Shown here: piece by piece, positions 21,738 to 30,213 of the stretch
Numbering within the stretch: position 1 is the stretch's first letter
Layout: each line of letters begins with the position of its first letter
NCBI GenBank assembly: GCA_045647345.1
Contig: JAZRMG010000104.1
Location: forward strand, 1 to 34,475
DNA from: UBA1189 sp045647345
GTDB lineage: Bacteria; Bacteroidota; Bacteroidia; Bacteroidales; Bacteroidaceae
Direction of reading: 5' to 3'
DNA length: 34,475 nt
The notes under the pieces: model-generated
The model's input: the letters and a program-made list of their open reading frames with translations, nothing else
The model's database searches: none
Told to the model about the DNA's origin: nothing
Made by a program: the position numbers and the translations under genes

Positions 21738-24506
21738 ATGCGAAGATACATACTATTGGCCATACTGTTATGCACGACATTGCTCACCTCTTTAGCAGCA
21801 AACGACTCTACACAAGTACGAGACACTAACGACTCTATCCTCGTCAGTCTGATCACCTGCTCGCCTGGCACAGAGGTATATGCCGTATATGGCCATACCG
21901 CACTACGCATAGAGATTCCCTCACAAGGTATTGATATGGCCGTCAACTATGGTCTGTTTGCTTTCGATGCGCCCAATTTCATTTGGAGATTCATCAAAGG
22001 AGAAACCGACTACATCGTAGGTCTTATTGGCTATCCTATATTTGAGCAAGAGTATACCACACGAGGTTCCCAAGTAACTTTACAGAAACTTAATCTCAGC
22101 GAAAAGGAGAAAATAGAACTAGTACGCCTGCTTAACGAAAACCTACGCCCCGAAAATCGCGAATACAGATACAATTTCCTTTACAACAACTGTAGTACCA
22201 AAGCTCGCGACAAGGTAGAGGAAGCACTGACTGGACATATCACTATAGACGAACAGCACCAACACACCTACCGTTCCATCATACACCAATACACGGAAGA
22301 CTATCCATGGCTACAATTCGGGATAGACTATTTATTGGGTATAGAGGCAGATCGCGCCATCAATGCCCGCCAACAGATGTTTGCTCCTGAATATCTGATG
22401 AATTATATGACAAGAGCTCAACTGACTGACAACGATAAGCAATTCCCTTATGTAATAGATACCACAATAGTGGAACCAACAGAAGAGAAAGACGATGTAT
22501 GGAGGTTCCCGCTCAACCCAACACAAGCAATGATATTACTGTTATTACTTGTGATGGTAGTAAGCACGTTTGAGATTTTCGCAGAACATCGCCAAGGATG
22601 GTTCGATATCTTATTGCTGACTATACAAGGCATAATGGGAAGCATAGTCACCTTCCTTCTTTTCTTTTCTGAGCACCCCACCGTAGGAAGCAACATACAT
22701 GCCATCTACCTCAATCCCCTCCCTCTCATTTTCATACCTTTTATTATCAGCAGTTTGCTGAGACATAAGGTCAGTGCATTATACCACATAGAGGCACTGA
22801 TGCTGATCATCTTCACAGCTACAGCAATTATCCTCAAGCAATCTATACAACCTGCCGCATGGATCCTAGTTATCGCACTACTTATCCGAACACTACATAA
22901 TATCTGGATATACCCTAGAGCAATAAAGAAGATGTCTATACGCTCCCAAAAAGCAGCAGCCCGCATACTTATACTTCTACTTACGATACTACCCACACAG
23001 CGAGCACAGGCCTCTGCCCCTCCGAAAGTAGTGATAGGCATCGTCGTAGACCAGTTACGAGCCGACTACCTGGAGAAATATGAACACCTCTACGGAGAAA
23101 ACGGATTTAAAAAACTCTTTACACAAGGACGATTATATACCAATGGCTATTTCTCCCACGACAAACCAGACCGTTCATCGGCAGTAGCTGAGATATATAC
23201 AGGCACCTCACCCTACTACAATGGCATTATCGGGAATTACTTTCTTGACCGCAAGAACATGAAAGTAATGTCTACCGTTGACGACACAAAATACAAGGGA
23301 ATAAACACAGAAGACCAATCATCGCCTTCACGATTCATGGTGACTACACTCACCGACGAACTTAAATTAGCGACCAAAGGACATGCATACGTGATGTCTA
23401 TAGCCCCCGAACGCGATGCCGCAGTCCTCGCCGGCGGACACGTCCCCAATGCCGTCATGTGGCTTTCTGACGACAATGCACTATGGAGCACTTCAACATA
23501 CTACAATGGACTGCCTGCCTGGACACGGCAATACAACCATCGCACCAGAACAAGATTTGACTGGAATGACATCAAATGGGAGCCTTACTATCCTACTGGA
23601 GTATACAGTTACTCGGTATACGATGGCATACCCAAAGCATTCCACCATACATTCCGCAACGGAGATACTGAAACCGTAAAACGATACAAGACATCGGCAT
23701 GTATCAACGACGAAGTAACACAATTAGCAAAGACATGCATTGCAGGAAACGTGTTTGGACGGAACAAAACGACTGACATGCTCTGCATTGGATACTACGC
23801 AGGCAACTACCGCCATGCCCCACAATGGGAAGCACCCATCGAACAACAAGATATCTATTGCCGCCTCGACCGGAATATTGCAGACCTCCTACAAACAATT
23901 GAAGACAAAATCGGTTTGGAAAATGCAGTCATATTTATTACCTCCACAGGGTACTATGATTCAAGTCTACCGGACAGCAGACTCTTCACGCTTCCCACTG
24001 GAGAACTGAAGATGGAACGCTGTGTAGCACTGCTTAACATGTACTTGGGAGGACTATATGGGAAAGACAATTATATAGAAGGATCGTACCTCAATGAAAT
24101 ATACATCAACCACAGCCTCATAGAGAAAAAACAATTAAGGATGAAAGAGTTGCAAGAGCGCTGTATTGAATTCCTTTGCCAAATGGAGGGAATAAAACGC
24201 GTACACTCTTCTATTGATATTCTCTCAGGCACTACAGACGACCTTGTTCGCAACAGCTATAATGCTGACCGCTCAGGAGATCTCATTTTAGAGATAGCAC
24301 CAGGATGGACACTTATAGACAAGCGATGGGGGGAGCGCATATACGCAAGCCAGACACATATACCCGTTCCAATCATACTATATGGTGCAGGACTAACCCC
24401 TGGCATCAACCGTACACCCACACCTGTAGAAAGTATTGCCCCTACAATCGCACATATTCTACGCATAAGTGCTCCTAATGGATGCTCTACACGACCGGTT
24501 GAATAA
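21738..24506 (+). CDS. Fusion: DUF4105/Lnb_N papain-fold domain, membrane segments, alkaline-phosphatase-fold domain (probably inactive)
   Basis: A 922-residue envelope protein. Residues 1-21 are a signal peptide. Residues 35-260 are DUF4105/Lnb_N: His53 in VYGHTALRIE and Cys152 in YNNCSTKARD, the His-before-Cys order of circularly permuted NlpC/P60-like enzymes. About five membrane segments follow (270-395). Residues 399-425 (MSIRSQKAAARILILLLTILPTQRAQA) look like a second signal peptide, and the rest is an alkaline phosphatase superfamily fold starting VVIGIVVDQLRADYLEKY (Asp438). Compared with PafA-type enzymes the nucleophile region reads DRSSAVAEIYTGT and the usual ADHG is STGY, so several metal ligands seem lost. 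Met399 (22932) could also be an internal start. Role may be in envelope or peptidoglycan metabolism (inference). Confidence 0.85.
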   Translation: MRRYILLAILLCTTLLTSLAANDSTQVRDTNDSILVSLITCSPGTEVYAVYGHTALRIEIPSQGIDMAVNYGLFAFDAPNFIWRFIKGETDYIVGLIGYPIFEQEYTTRGSQVTLQKLNLSEKEKIELVRLLNENLRPENREYRYNFLYNNCSTKARDKVEEALTGHITIDEQHQHTYRSIIHQYTEDYPWLQFGIDYLLGIEADRAINARQQMFAPEYLMNYMTRAQLTDNDKQFPYVIDTTIVEPTEEKDDVWRFPLNPTQAMILLLLLVMVVSTFEIFAEHRQGWFDILLLTIQGIMGSIVTFLLFFSEHPTVGSNIHAIYLNPLPLIFIPFIISSLLRHKVSALYHIEALMLIIFTATAIILKQSIQPAAWILVIALLIRTLHNIWIYPRAIKKMSIRSQKAAARILILLLTILPTQRAQASAPPKVVIGIVVDQLRADYLEKYEHLYGENGFKKLFTQGRLYTNGYFSHDKPDRSSAVAEIYTGTSPYYNGIIGNYFLDRKNMKVMSTVDDTKYKGINTEDQSSPSRFMVTTLTDELKLATKGHAYVMSIAPERDAAVLAGGHVPNAVMWLSDDNALWSTSTYYNGLPAWTRQYNHRTRTRFDWNDIKWEPYYPTGVYSYSVYDGIPKAFHHTFRNGDTETVKRYKTSACINDEVTQLAKTCIAGNVFGRNKTTDMLCIGYYAGNYRHAPQWEAPIEQQDIYCRLDRNIADLLQTIEDKIGLENAVIFITSTGYYDSSLPDSRLFTLPTGELKMERCVALLNMYLGGLYGKDNYIEGSYLNEIYINHSLIEKKQLRMKELQERCIEFLCQMEGIKRVHSSIDILSGTTDDLVRNSYNADRSGDLILEIAPGWTLIDKRWGERIYASQTHIPVPIILYGAGLTPGINRTPTPVESIAPTIAHILRISAPNGCSTRPVE

Positions 24507-24573
24507 ACAAATACGACTACGGCAATCCTATACAATCAACGTTCATTTGCATCAACAGAAAACAACAAATAAA

Positions 24574-24605
24574 TTTGCGTTTTCGCTTATCATGCACTAC
24601 CTTTG
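24574..24605 (+). promoter_or_regulatory. Promoter of secA
   Basis: TTTG (24574-24577), 20 bases, then TACCTTTG (24598-24605), a full match to both Bacteroidetes boxes. The RNA start is near 24612, giving a secA leader of about 185 nt. Confidence 0.75.
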
Positions 24606-24638
24606 CAATTTAATGCGAAAGAATGTCAGCATAAGTGA

Positions 24639-24686
24639 CAAAAATAGCAGAACAACCTCGAAAACTATTCACTGGCGCTATTTTTG
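24639..24686 (+). promoter_or_regulatory. Leader hairpin 1 of secA
   Basis: caaaaatagc (24639-24648) pairs perfectly with gctatttttg (24677-24686) around 28 bases. The right arm also contains a TATTTTTG -7-like box, which has no -33 partner. Confidence 0.5.
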
Positions 24687-24737
24687 CAGTTTGATTAGAC
24701 AAACAGAAGCATTAAAGGAAAGATAAAACCACAATGC

Positions 24738-24759
24738 AAGGTTCGGTCGTAAGAACCTT
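24738..24759 (+). promoter_or_regulatory. Leader hairpin 2 of secA
   Basis: aaggttc-ggtcgtaa-gaacctt, a perfect 7-bp stem 38 bases before the ATG. An A-rich stretch and aaaggaaa lie between it and the start. Confidence 0.5.
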
Positions 24760-24797
24760 CGCTAAAACTCAAAAAAAGGAAACAAAATTATACATAT

Positions 24798-27700
24798 ATG
24801 GGATTTAATGAATTTATCGGAAAGTTGTTCGGCAACAAGAACACACGTGATATGCGTGAGATACAACCGTGGGTAGAGAAAGCAAAAGCCGCCTACACCC
24901 ATATCGAAAAGTTGACGAACGATGAATTGCGTGCCAAAACACAGGAATTTAAGGAGCGCATCAAACAATCGGCCACAGCAGAGAATGCCAAGATTGCCGA
25001 ATTGAAAACCAAGGTTGAAGAAACCGAAATCGAAGAGCGCGAACAGCTCTTCAACGAAATAGACAAGTTGGAAACTGCCGTATTGGACAAATACGAAGTA
25101 GCTCTCGATGAAATCCTACCCGAAGCATTTGCGCTTGTAAAAGCAACAGCCAAGCGCTTTGCCGAAAACGAAGAAGTAGAGGTAACAGCTACCGACATGG
25201 ACCGCGCATTGGCAGCTACAAAGGACTTCGTACGTATTGAGGGCGATAAAGCTATTTATAAGAATCATTGGGAGGCCGGTGGCAACGAGACCATTTGGAA
25301 CATGGTACACTATGATGTACAACTCTTCGGCGGTGTAGTACTACACAAAGGCAAGATTGCTGAGATGGCAACAGGTGAAGGTAAAACTCTCGTGGCTACA
25401 TTACCCGTGTTCCTCAACGCCCTTACAGGCAATGGTGTGCACGTGGTAACAGTGAACGACTACCTTGCCAAGCGTGACTCAGAATGGATGGGTCCGCTCT
25501 ACATGTTCCATGGCTTGACCGTAGACTGCATCGACAAGCACCAGCCCAACTCCGAAGCCCGCCGCCAGGCATACCTTGCAGACATCACCTTTGGTACAAA
25601 CAACGAGTTCGGCTTCGACTACTTGCGTGATAACATGGCCTCATCGCCTGCCGACCTTGTACAACGCCGCCATAACTACGCTATCGTAGACGAGGTAGAC
25701 TCGGTATTGATTGACGATGCCCGTACACCACTCATCATATCTGGTCCCGTACCCAAGAAAAGCGACCAGCTATTCGATGACCTGCGTCCCCTCGTGGAAC
25801 GCCTCGTCGAGGCACAAAAGCGCTTAGCGACCCAACTCCTTGCCGAAGCCAAGCGACTCGTATACTCAGACAAGCAAGAGGAAGTAGAAGCTGGTTTCCT
25901 AGCCCTCTTCCGCAGCCACAAGGCTCTGCCCAAGAACAAGCCCCTCATCAAGTTCCTCAGCGAACCTGGCATCAAGACCGGTATGCTCAAGACAGAGGCC
26001 ATTTACATGGAGCAGAACAACCGTCGTATGCCCGAGGCTACCGATGTGCTCTACTTCGTCATCGATGAAAAGATGAACAGTGTAGATCTCACCGACAAGG
26101 GTATCGAACTCATCACGGGTAACGCATCAGATCCCACCCTCTTCATACTCCCCGATATTGCATCAGAGATGTCAGCCCTTGAGGGAAGCGGCCTTGAAGG
26201 TGAGGAACTGCTGATGAAAAAGGATGAGTTGTTTACTAACTATGCCGTAAAGAGCGAACGCGTACATACCATCAACCAACTCTTGAAGGCATACACCATG
26301 TTCGAGAAGAACACCGAATATATCGTAACCGAAAAGGGAGAGGTAAAGATTGTAGATGAGCAGACCGGTCGTATCATGGAAGGTCGCCGCTATAGCGATG
26401 GTTTGCATCAAGCCATCGAAGCCAAGGAGCGTGTGAAGGTAGAAGCTGCATCGCAAACCTTTGCCACTATCACCCTACAGAACTACTTCCGCATGTACCA
26501 TAAACTTTCAGGTATGACTGGTACAGCTGAAACTGAGGCTGGCGAATTCTGGGACATCTACAAGCTCGATGTAGTGGTAATTCCCACTAACCGTCCCATT
26601 GCACGCAACGACATGAACGACCGCATCTACAAGACCCAACGCGAGAAATACAATGCCGTTATCGCTGAAGTTGAGAAGATGGTTGCTTTGGGGCGTCCCG
26701 TACTCGTAGGTACTACATCTGTAGAAATCAGCGAGCTCTTGAGCCGCATGCTCACCATGCGCAAGATAGAACACAATGTGCTCAATGCCAAACTACACCA
26801 AAAAGAGGCCGACATCGTGGCCAAGGCAGGTCTGAAAGGTACCGTAACCATCGCTACCAATATGGCAGGTCGTGGTACTGACATCAAACTGTCTGATGAA
26901 GTGAAGGCTGCTGGCGGACTTGCCATAATCGGCACCGAGCGTCATGAGAGCCGCCGTGTAGACCGCCAGCTGCGTGGTCGTGCCGGTCGTCAAGGTGACC
27001 CAGGCTCATCTGTATTCTTCGTATCGTTAGAAGATAACCTCATGCGTCTTTTCGCTGCCGACCGCATCTCCAATGTGATGGATAAACTCGGTTTTCAGGA
27101 AGGTGAGATGCTGGAGCACAAGATGATTTCAAAGAGCATAGAGAATGCCCAAAAGAAGGTTGAGGAAAACCATTTCGGTACTCGTAAGCACTTGCTCGAA
27201 TATGATGATGTGATGAACAAACAGCGTACAGTAGTCTACACAAAGCGCCGCCACGCTCTCATGGGCGAACGTATAGGCATGGACCTTGCAAATATGATAT
27301 GGGATCGCTGCGCCAGCATCATCGAGAACAACGACTATGAAGGTATCCGCATGGAACTCTTCCGTGTGATGGCACTCGAATGCCCCTTCACAGAGGAGGA
27401 CTACACCAGTAAGAAACCTCAAGAACTGGCAGAACTCACCTTCGATGCCGCCATGGCCAACTTCAAGGGCAAGATGGATCGTCTGGCACAGATAGCCTAT
27501 CCTGTTATCAAACAAGTGTATGAGAACCAAGGCATGCGCTACGAGAACATCCTTGTACCCATCACTGATGGTAAGCGCGTATACCAGATTCCTTGCAATC
27601 TCAAAGCTGCATACGAAAGTGAATGCAAAGAGGTAGTCAAGAGCTTTGAAAAAGCTATCATGCTTCACGTCATCGACGATGCCTGGAAAGAAAATCTGCG

Positions 27701-28094
27701 CGAACTCGATGAGCTAAAGCACTCAGTACGCAACGCCAGCTACGAACAGAAAGATCCCTTGCTCATCTATAAGCTCGAGTCTGTAAATCTCTTCGACACC
27801 ATGGTGACCAAGATTAACGACAAGACTCTGTCTATCCTCATGCGCGGACAAATCCCCATGCGCGAGCCAGAACAAGTACACGAAGCTCCCGCTGAAACCC
27901 GCACACAGCGCCGTCAACAGGTACAGGAGAACAGAACAGAATTGGGCGACCGCAACCAACAGGCAGCAGCACAGCACGACACCCGCACACAACGCCGCGA
28001 GCCAATACGTGCCGAGCATACCGTAGGCCGCAACGATCCCTGTCCATGTGGTAGTGGCAAGAAGTTCAAAAATTGTCACGGAAAAGGACTCTGA
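24798..28094 (+). CDS. secA: Preprotein translocase ATPase SecA
   Basis: A 1098-residue SecA, the motor that pushes preproteins through SecYEG. The N-terminal motif (GFNEFIGKLFGNKNTRDMREIQPWVEK) is followed by Walker A EMATGEGKT (about 194-202), TNNEFGFDYLRDNM, DEVDSVLIDDARTPLIISGP, a long insertion typical of Bacteroidetes (about 325-440), GMTGTAETEAGEF, TNMAGRGTDIKL, and the arginine-rich GTERHESRRVDRQLRGRAGRQGDPG. After a helical scaffold and a Gln/Arg-rich linker the protein ends in the zinc motif CPCGSGKKFKNCHG that binds SecB or lipids. It is longer than the E. coli protein (901) because of the insertion and linker. It has its own promoter, a structured leader and a terminator. Confidence 0.99.
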   Translation: MGFNEFIGKLFGNKNTRDMREIQPWVEKAKAAYTHIEKLTNDELRAKTQEFKERIKQSATAENAKIAELKTKVEETEIEEREQLFNEIDKLETAVLDKYEVALDEILPEAFALVKATAKRFAENEEVEVTATDMDRALAATKDFVRIEGDKAIYKNHWEAGGNETIWNMVHYDVQLFGGVVLHKGKIAEMATGEGKTLVATLPVFLNALTGNGVHVVTVNDYLAKRDSEWMGPLYMFHGLTVDCIDKHQPNSEARRQAYLADITFGTNNEFGFDYLRDNMASSPADLVQRRHNYAIVDEVDSVLIDDARTPLIISGPVPKKSDQLFDDLRPLVERLVEAQKRLATQLLAEAKRLVYSDKQEEVEAGFLALFRSHKALPKNKPLIKFLSEPGIKTGMLKTEAIYMEQNNRRMPEATDVLYFVIDEKMNSVDLTDKGIELITGNASDPTLFILPDIASEMSALEGSGLEGEELLMKKDELFTNYAVKSERVHTINQLLKAYTMFEKNTEYIVTEKGEVKIVDEQTGRIMEGRRYSDGLHQAIEAKERVKVEAASQTFATITLQNYFRMYHKLSGMTGTAETEAGEFWDIYKLDVVVIPTNRPIARNDMNDRIYKTQREKYNAVIAEVEKMVALGRPVLVGTTSVEISELLSRMLTMRKIEHNVLNAKLHQKEADIVAKAGLKGTVTIATNMAGRGTDIKLSDEVKAAGGLAIIGTERHESRRVDRQLRGRAGRQGDPGSSVFFVSLEDNLMRLFAADRISNVMDKLGFQEGEMLEHKMISKSIENAQKKVEENHFGTRKHLLEYDDVMNKQRTVVYTKRRHALMGERIGMDLANMIWDRCASIIENNDYEGIRMELFRVMALECPFTEEDYTSKKPQELAELTFDAAMANFKGKMDRLAQIAYPVIKQVYENQGMRYENILVPITDGKRVYQIPCNLKAAYESECKEVVKSFEKAIMLHVIDDAWKENLRELDELKHSVRNASYEQKDPLLIYKLESVNLFDTMVTKINDKTLSILMRGQIPMREPEQVHEAPAETRTQRRQQVQENRTELGDRNQQAAAQHDTRTQRREPIRAEHTVGRNDPCPCGSGKKFKNCHGKGL

Positions 28095-28116
28095 TAGTTA
28101 AAAATTAAACATAAGA

Positions 28117-28175
28117 AGTTAGGAGTTTAGCTCCGTGATGTAATCCATCCGGCAGACAACTCCTAACTCTTTTTT
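28117..28175 (+). terminator. Terminator of secA
   Basis: A perfect 11-bp stem (agttaggagtt ... aactcctaact) with a 30-base loop that holds a small gatg-taatc-catc hairpin, followed by ctctttttt. Confidence 0.8.
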
Positions 28176-28233
28176 ATCCTCATCTAAAACCACAAATCCC
28201 AAATTCCTTACATCTAACTCCACACTCTAATTC

Positions 28234-29208
28234 ATGAAAAAGCTTCTTTTTCTACTTCCCCTCCTCTTGCTTTCCTGCTCCGAGCTCCTCTATTTCTCAG
28301 TAGAACAGATGTTACCTCCCGAGATTATGCCCAAACAAACAGCAAAAAGTATCGGTGTGGTCAATAACTTCAGCCAGCATAACGTCATAGTTATCAATGA
28401 AGAGGCGCTGATATTCCCCTGCGACCCAGACTCTGTAAAAGAACAGATAGCTCTTTCGTTTGCCAATGCTGACATATTGGACAGAGTAGTAGTACTGGAT
28501 TCACTTCTATATCCTCTAGATAGTATTACTCCATATATTCTCCCTCAGGAAAAAGTAAACACCCTGTGCCAGGAGCTTGAAGTTGACATGCTCTATTCTG
28601 TAGATTACGCATGTGTAATCACCAATCCGGCAGCACGCAGCATCGGACGTCCCGTGATTGCCTATCTTTGCTCTCGAATCTATACTCCAGATACAGACAG
28701 CATCTCAGGTACAGCAACCATGGATCGCAAAATCATAGAAAAATGGTCTTATGACACAGCCCAAGTACGAAGCCTCATACCACTAGTCCCCAAAATGCTG
28801 GCCGAGGAAGCCATAGAGCCCTACCTCCCCTTGTGGAAAGAGCGAGAGCGCGTGTTCTACTACGATAGACTCTGCTACGAGCTACGCGAAGCCAAAGTAT
28901 ACGTAGACGAAAATAATTGGGAAGAAGCAAGCAAACAGTGGAGAACACTCGCTACGAGCAGACAACGACTCCGCCGATTCCAATCAGCCTACAACATGGC
29001 ACTCTATCATGAAATGACTGACAGTCTAGATAAGGCTATAGCCTCGCTCGACCTTGCCAAAGAAATTGCCATAAAAAAAATCCCGAGACATGACACCGAG
29101 ATACAAGTCATCGATACATCCATGGTAAAAAAATATCGAAAAGCGCTACAAAGCCGAAAGAAAGAAATCGAACTACTGGAATGGTACAAGAAAAAAGATA
29201 AGCATTAG
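28234..29208 (+). CDS. DUF6340-like lipoprotein with helical-repeat C-terminus
   Basis: A 324-residue lipoprotein. The signal MKKLLFLLPLLLLSC ends in a lipobox with Cys15 as the lipidated residue. Residues 35-190 form an alpha/beta domain (SIGVVNNFSQHN, then DRVVVLDSLLYPLD, then MLYSVDYACVI) resembling the DUF6340 family of Bacteroidetes. Residues 205-320 are TPR-like helices (YYDRLCYELREAKVYVDENNWEEASKQWRTLAT, AYNMALYHEMTDSLDKAIASLDLAKEIA). It is probably on the outer membrane or inner leaflet facing the periplasm. No enzyme motif is seen. The family assignment is from memory of pattern. Confidence 0.8.
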   Translation: MKKLLFLLPLLLLSCSELLYFSVEQMLPPEIMPKQTAKSIGVVNNFSQHNVIVINEEALIFPCDPDSVKEQIALSFANADILDRVVVLDSLLYPLDSITPYILPQEKVNTLCQELEVDMLYSVDYACVITNPAARSIGRPVIAYLCSRIYTPDTDSISGTATMDRKIIEKWSYDTAQVRSLIPLVPKMLAEEAIEPYLPLWKERERVFYYDRLCYELREAKVYVDENNWEEASKQWRTLATSRQRLRRFQSAYNMALYHEMTDSLDKAIASLDLAKEIAIKKIPRHDTEIQVIDTSMVKKYRKALQSRKKEIELLEWYKKKDKH

Positions 29209-29226
29209 AAAGGGAAAAGAGTTGCA

Positions 29227-29246
29227 AGCTCCTTTATTAAGGGGCT
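29227..29246 (+). terminator. Hairpin after the lipoprotein gene
   Basis: agctcctt-tatt-aaggggct, an 8-bp stem with one G-U, lies 18 bases after the stop. There is no T tract, so terminator activity is uncertain. Confidence 0.45.
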
Positions 29247-29350
29247 ATCAGAATAACTATCATAGCACAACCAACCATTCTACGATAACAGAAAACACTA
29301 TTTTTATATAAAATAATGAACAAAGCGAATGGAATTCGGAAAAATATACC

Positions 29351-29358
29351 TACATTTG
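29351..29358 (+). promoter_or_regulatory. -7 box for the acidic protein gene
   Basis: TACATTTG matches TAnnTTTG, 93 bases before the ATG at 29452. No TTTG lies at the expected -33 distance. Confidence 0.4.
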
Positions 29359-29451
29359 TGCTTTGTAAGTTTATAGGTTTTATAAGTTTCAACCAACTCA
29401 TAAAGAATATGGACTTATAACCCCAAAGATTCACAAACTTAAAAGTGCACT

Positions 29452-29898
29452 ATGGAACTGACAGCCTCATCTGCCGCTTTGATAAACGAAGCCTTGCGCA
29501 AGATTTCCGAACTATACTCGGGCGAAGAAGACCAACTATTGTCCACGGACTTTTATTTCCAACCTCTACGCGAGGAAGGTAAGTTATTGGTATTCGACGA
29601 CAACGACGAGACAATCGCAAGTATAGACATCGCAGAATGGAAGGAGTATGCTCCCGAAGATTTCTACGACAAAGTGACAGAACAGCTATTGACTGCTATA
29701 GAGACCGCCAACACCGATGGTGAATTGGAAAGGTTAGCCGTATGGATGCCCTATTCCTTCGTACTCGTTGACAAAGAGCGTGAGACCATCGCTGACCTGC
29801 TGTTGGTTGATGACGACACGCTACTTGTCAAGAAGGGGCTCATGACAGGACTTGACGAAGAACTAAACAATTTCTTGAAAGATTTATTAGAAATATAA
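29452..29898 (+). CDS. Acidic protein of unknown function
   Basis: A 148-residue, strongly acidic cytoplasmic protein with no signal peptide or membrane segment. It reads as alpha-beta-alpha: helix MELTASSAALINEALRKISELYS, strands DFYFQPLREEGKLLVFDDND and RLAVWMPYSFVLVDKERE, then LLLVDDDTLLVKKGLM and a C-terminal helix. I do not recognise the family. Codon use and base composition match the neighbouring core genes, and the gene has its own promoter box and a very strong terminator, so it is a real, independently expressed gene. Confidence 0.8.
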   Translation: MELTASSAALINEALRKISELYSGEEDQLLSTDFYFQPLREEGKLLVFDDNDETIASIDIAEWKEYAPEDFYDKVTEQLLTAIETANTDGELERLAVWMPYSFVLVDKERETIADLLLVDDDTLLVKKGLMTGLDEELNNFLKDLLEI

Positions 29899-29916
29899 TT
29901 CTAAATAAGAAAGAAT

Positions 29917-29957
29917 AAAGAAAAGGGTGCATCCCAAAAGGATGCACCCTTTTCTTT
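29917..29957 (+). terminator. Strong terminator
   Basis: A perfect 18-bp stem (aaagaaaagggtgcatcc and its complement) with a five-base loop (caaaa). It is A-rich on the left and T-rich on the right, so it can work in both directions. Confidence 0.9.
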
Positions 29958-29997
29958 ATGATGAGATATAAGTAAAACTAACATTCGATAAATTCAT

Positions 29998-30062
29998 AAA
30001 AAAGAAGGTCGTCATCCCGACGACCAATCTTCCAACTTTAAAAATCTAATACCATGAAAAAC
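29998..30062 (-). ncRNA. Candidate 65-nt small RNA
   Basis: A full promoter match lies just upstream (30099-30069). The RNA would start near 30062, read through AUGGUAUUAGAUUUUUAAAG (30054-30035) and end in a 7-bp hairpin GGTCGTC-GGGAT-GACGACC (30025-30007) followed by TTCTTTTTT. It has no stable reading frame. Length, promoter and terminator fit a free sRNA. Confidence 0.6.
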
Positions 30063-30068
30063 ACAGTG

Positions 30069-30099
30069 CAAAGGTAACACTTATTTTCGAATCTACAAA
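30069..30099 (-). promoter_or_regulatory. Promoter of the candidate sRNA
   Basis: On the minus strand TTTG (30099-30096), 19 bases, TACCTTTG (30076-30069). This is a perfect match to both boxes and is not placed in front of any protein gene. Confidence 0.7.
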
Positions 30100-30115
30100 T
30101 AGAGAACAAAAGAGG

Positions 30116-30134
30116 AAGTGTAGAAACAACACTT
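30116..30134 (-). terminator. Possible terminator of the RlmI-type gene
   Basis: On the minus strand AAGTGT-TGTTTCT-ACACTT, followed by CCTCTTTTGTTCTC, 80 bases after the stop at 30214. The stem is short (6 bp). Confidence 0.45.
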
Positions 30135-30213
30135 TTTCACACCTCCCCTATAGAAATCTCATAAAGAAGTCAGTAACCTCCTAAGTTCTGTAATCAACAG
30201 TTAGCAAAAAGCA

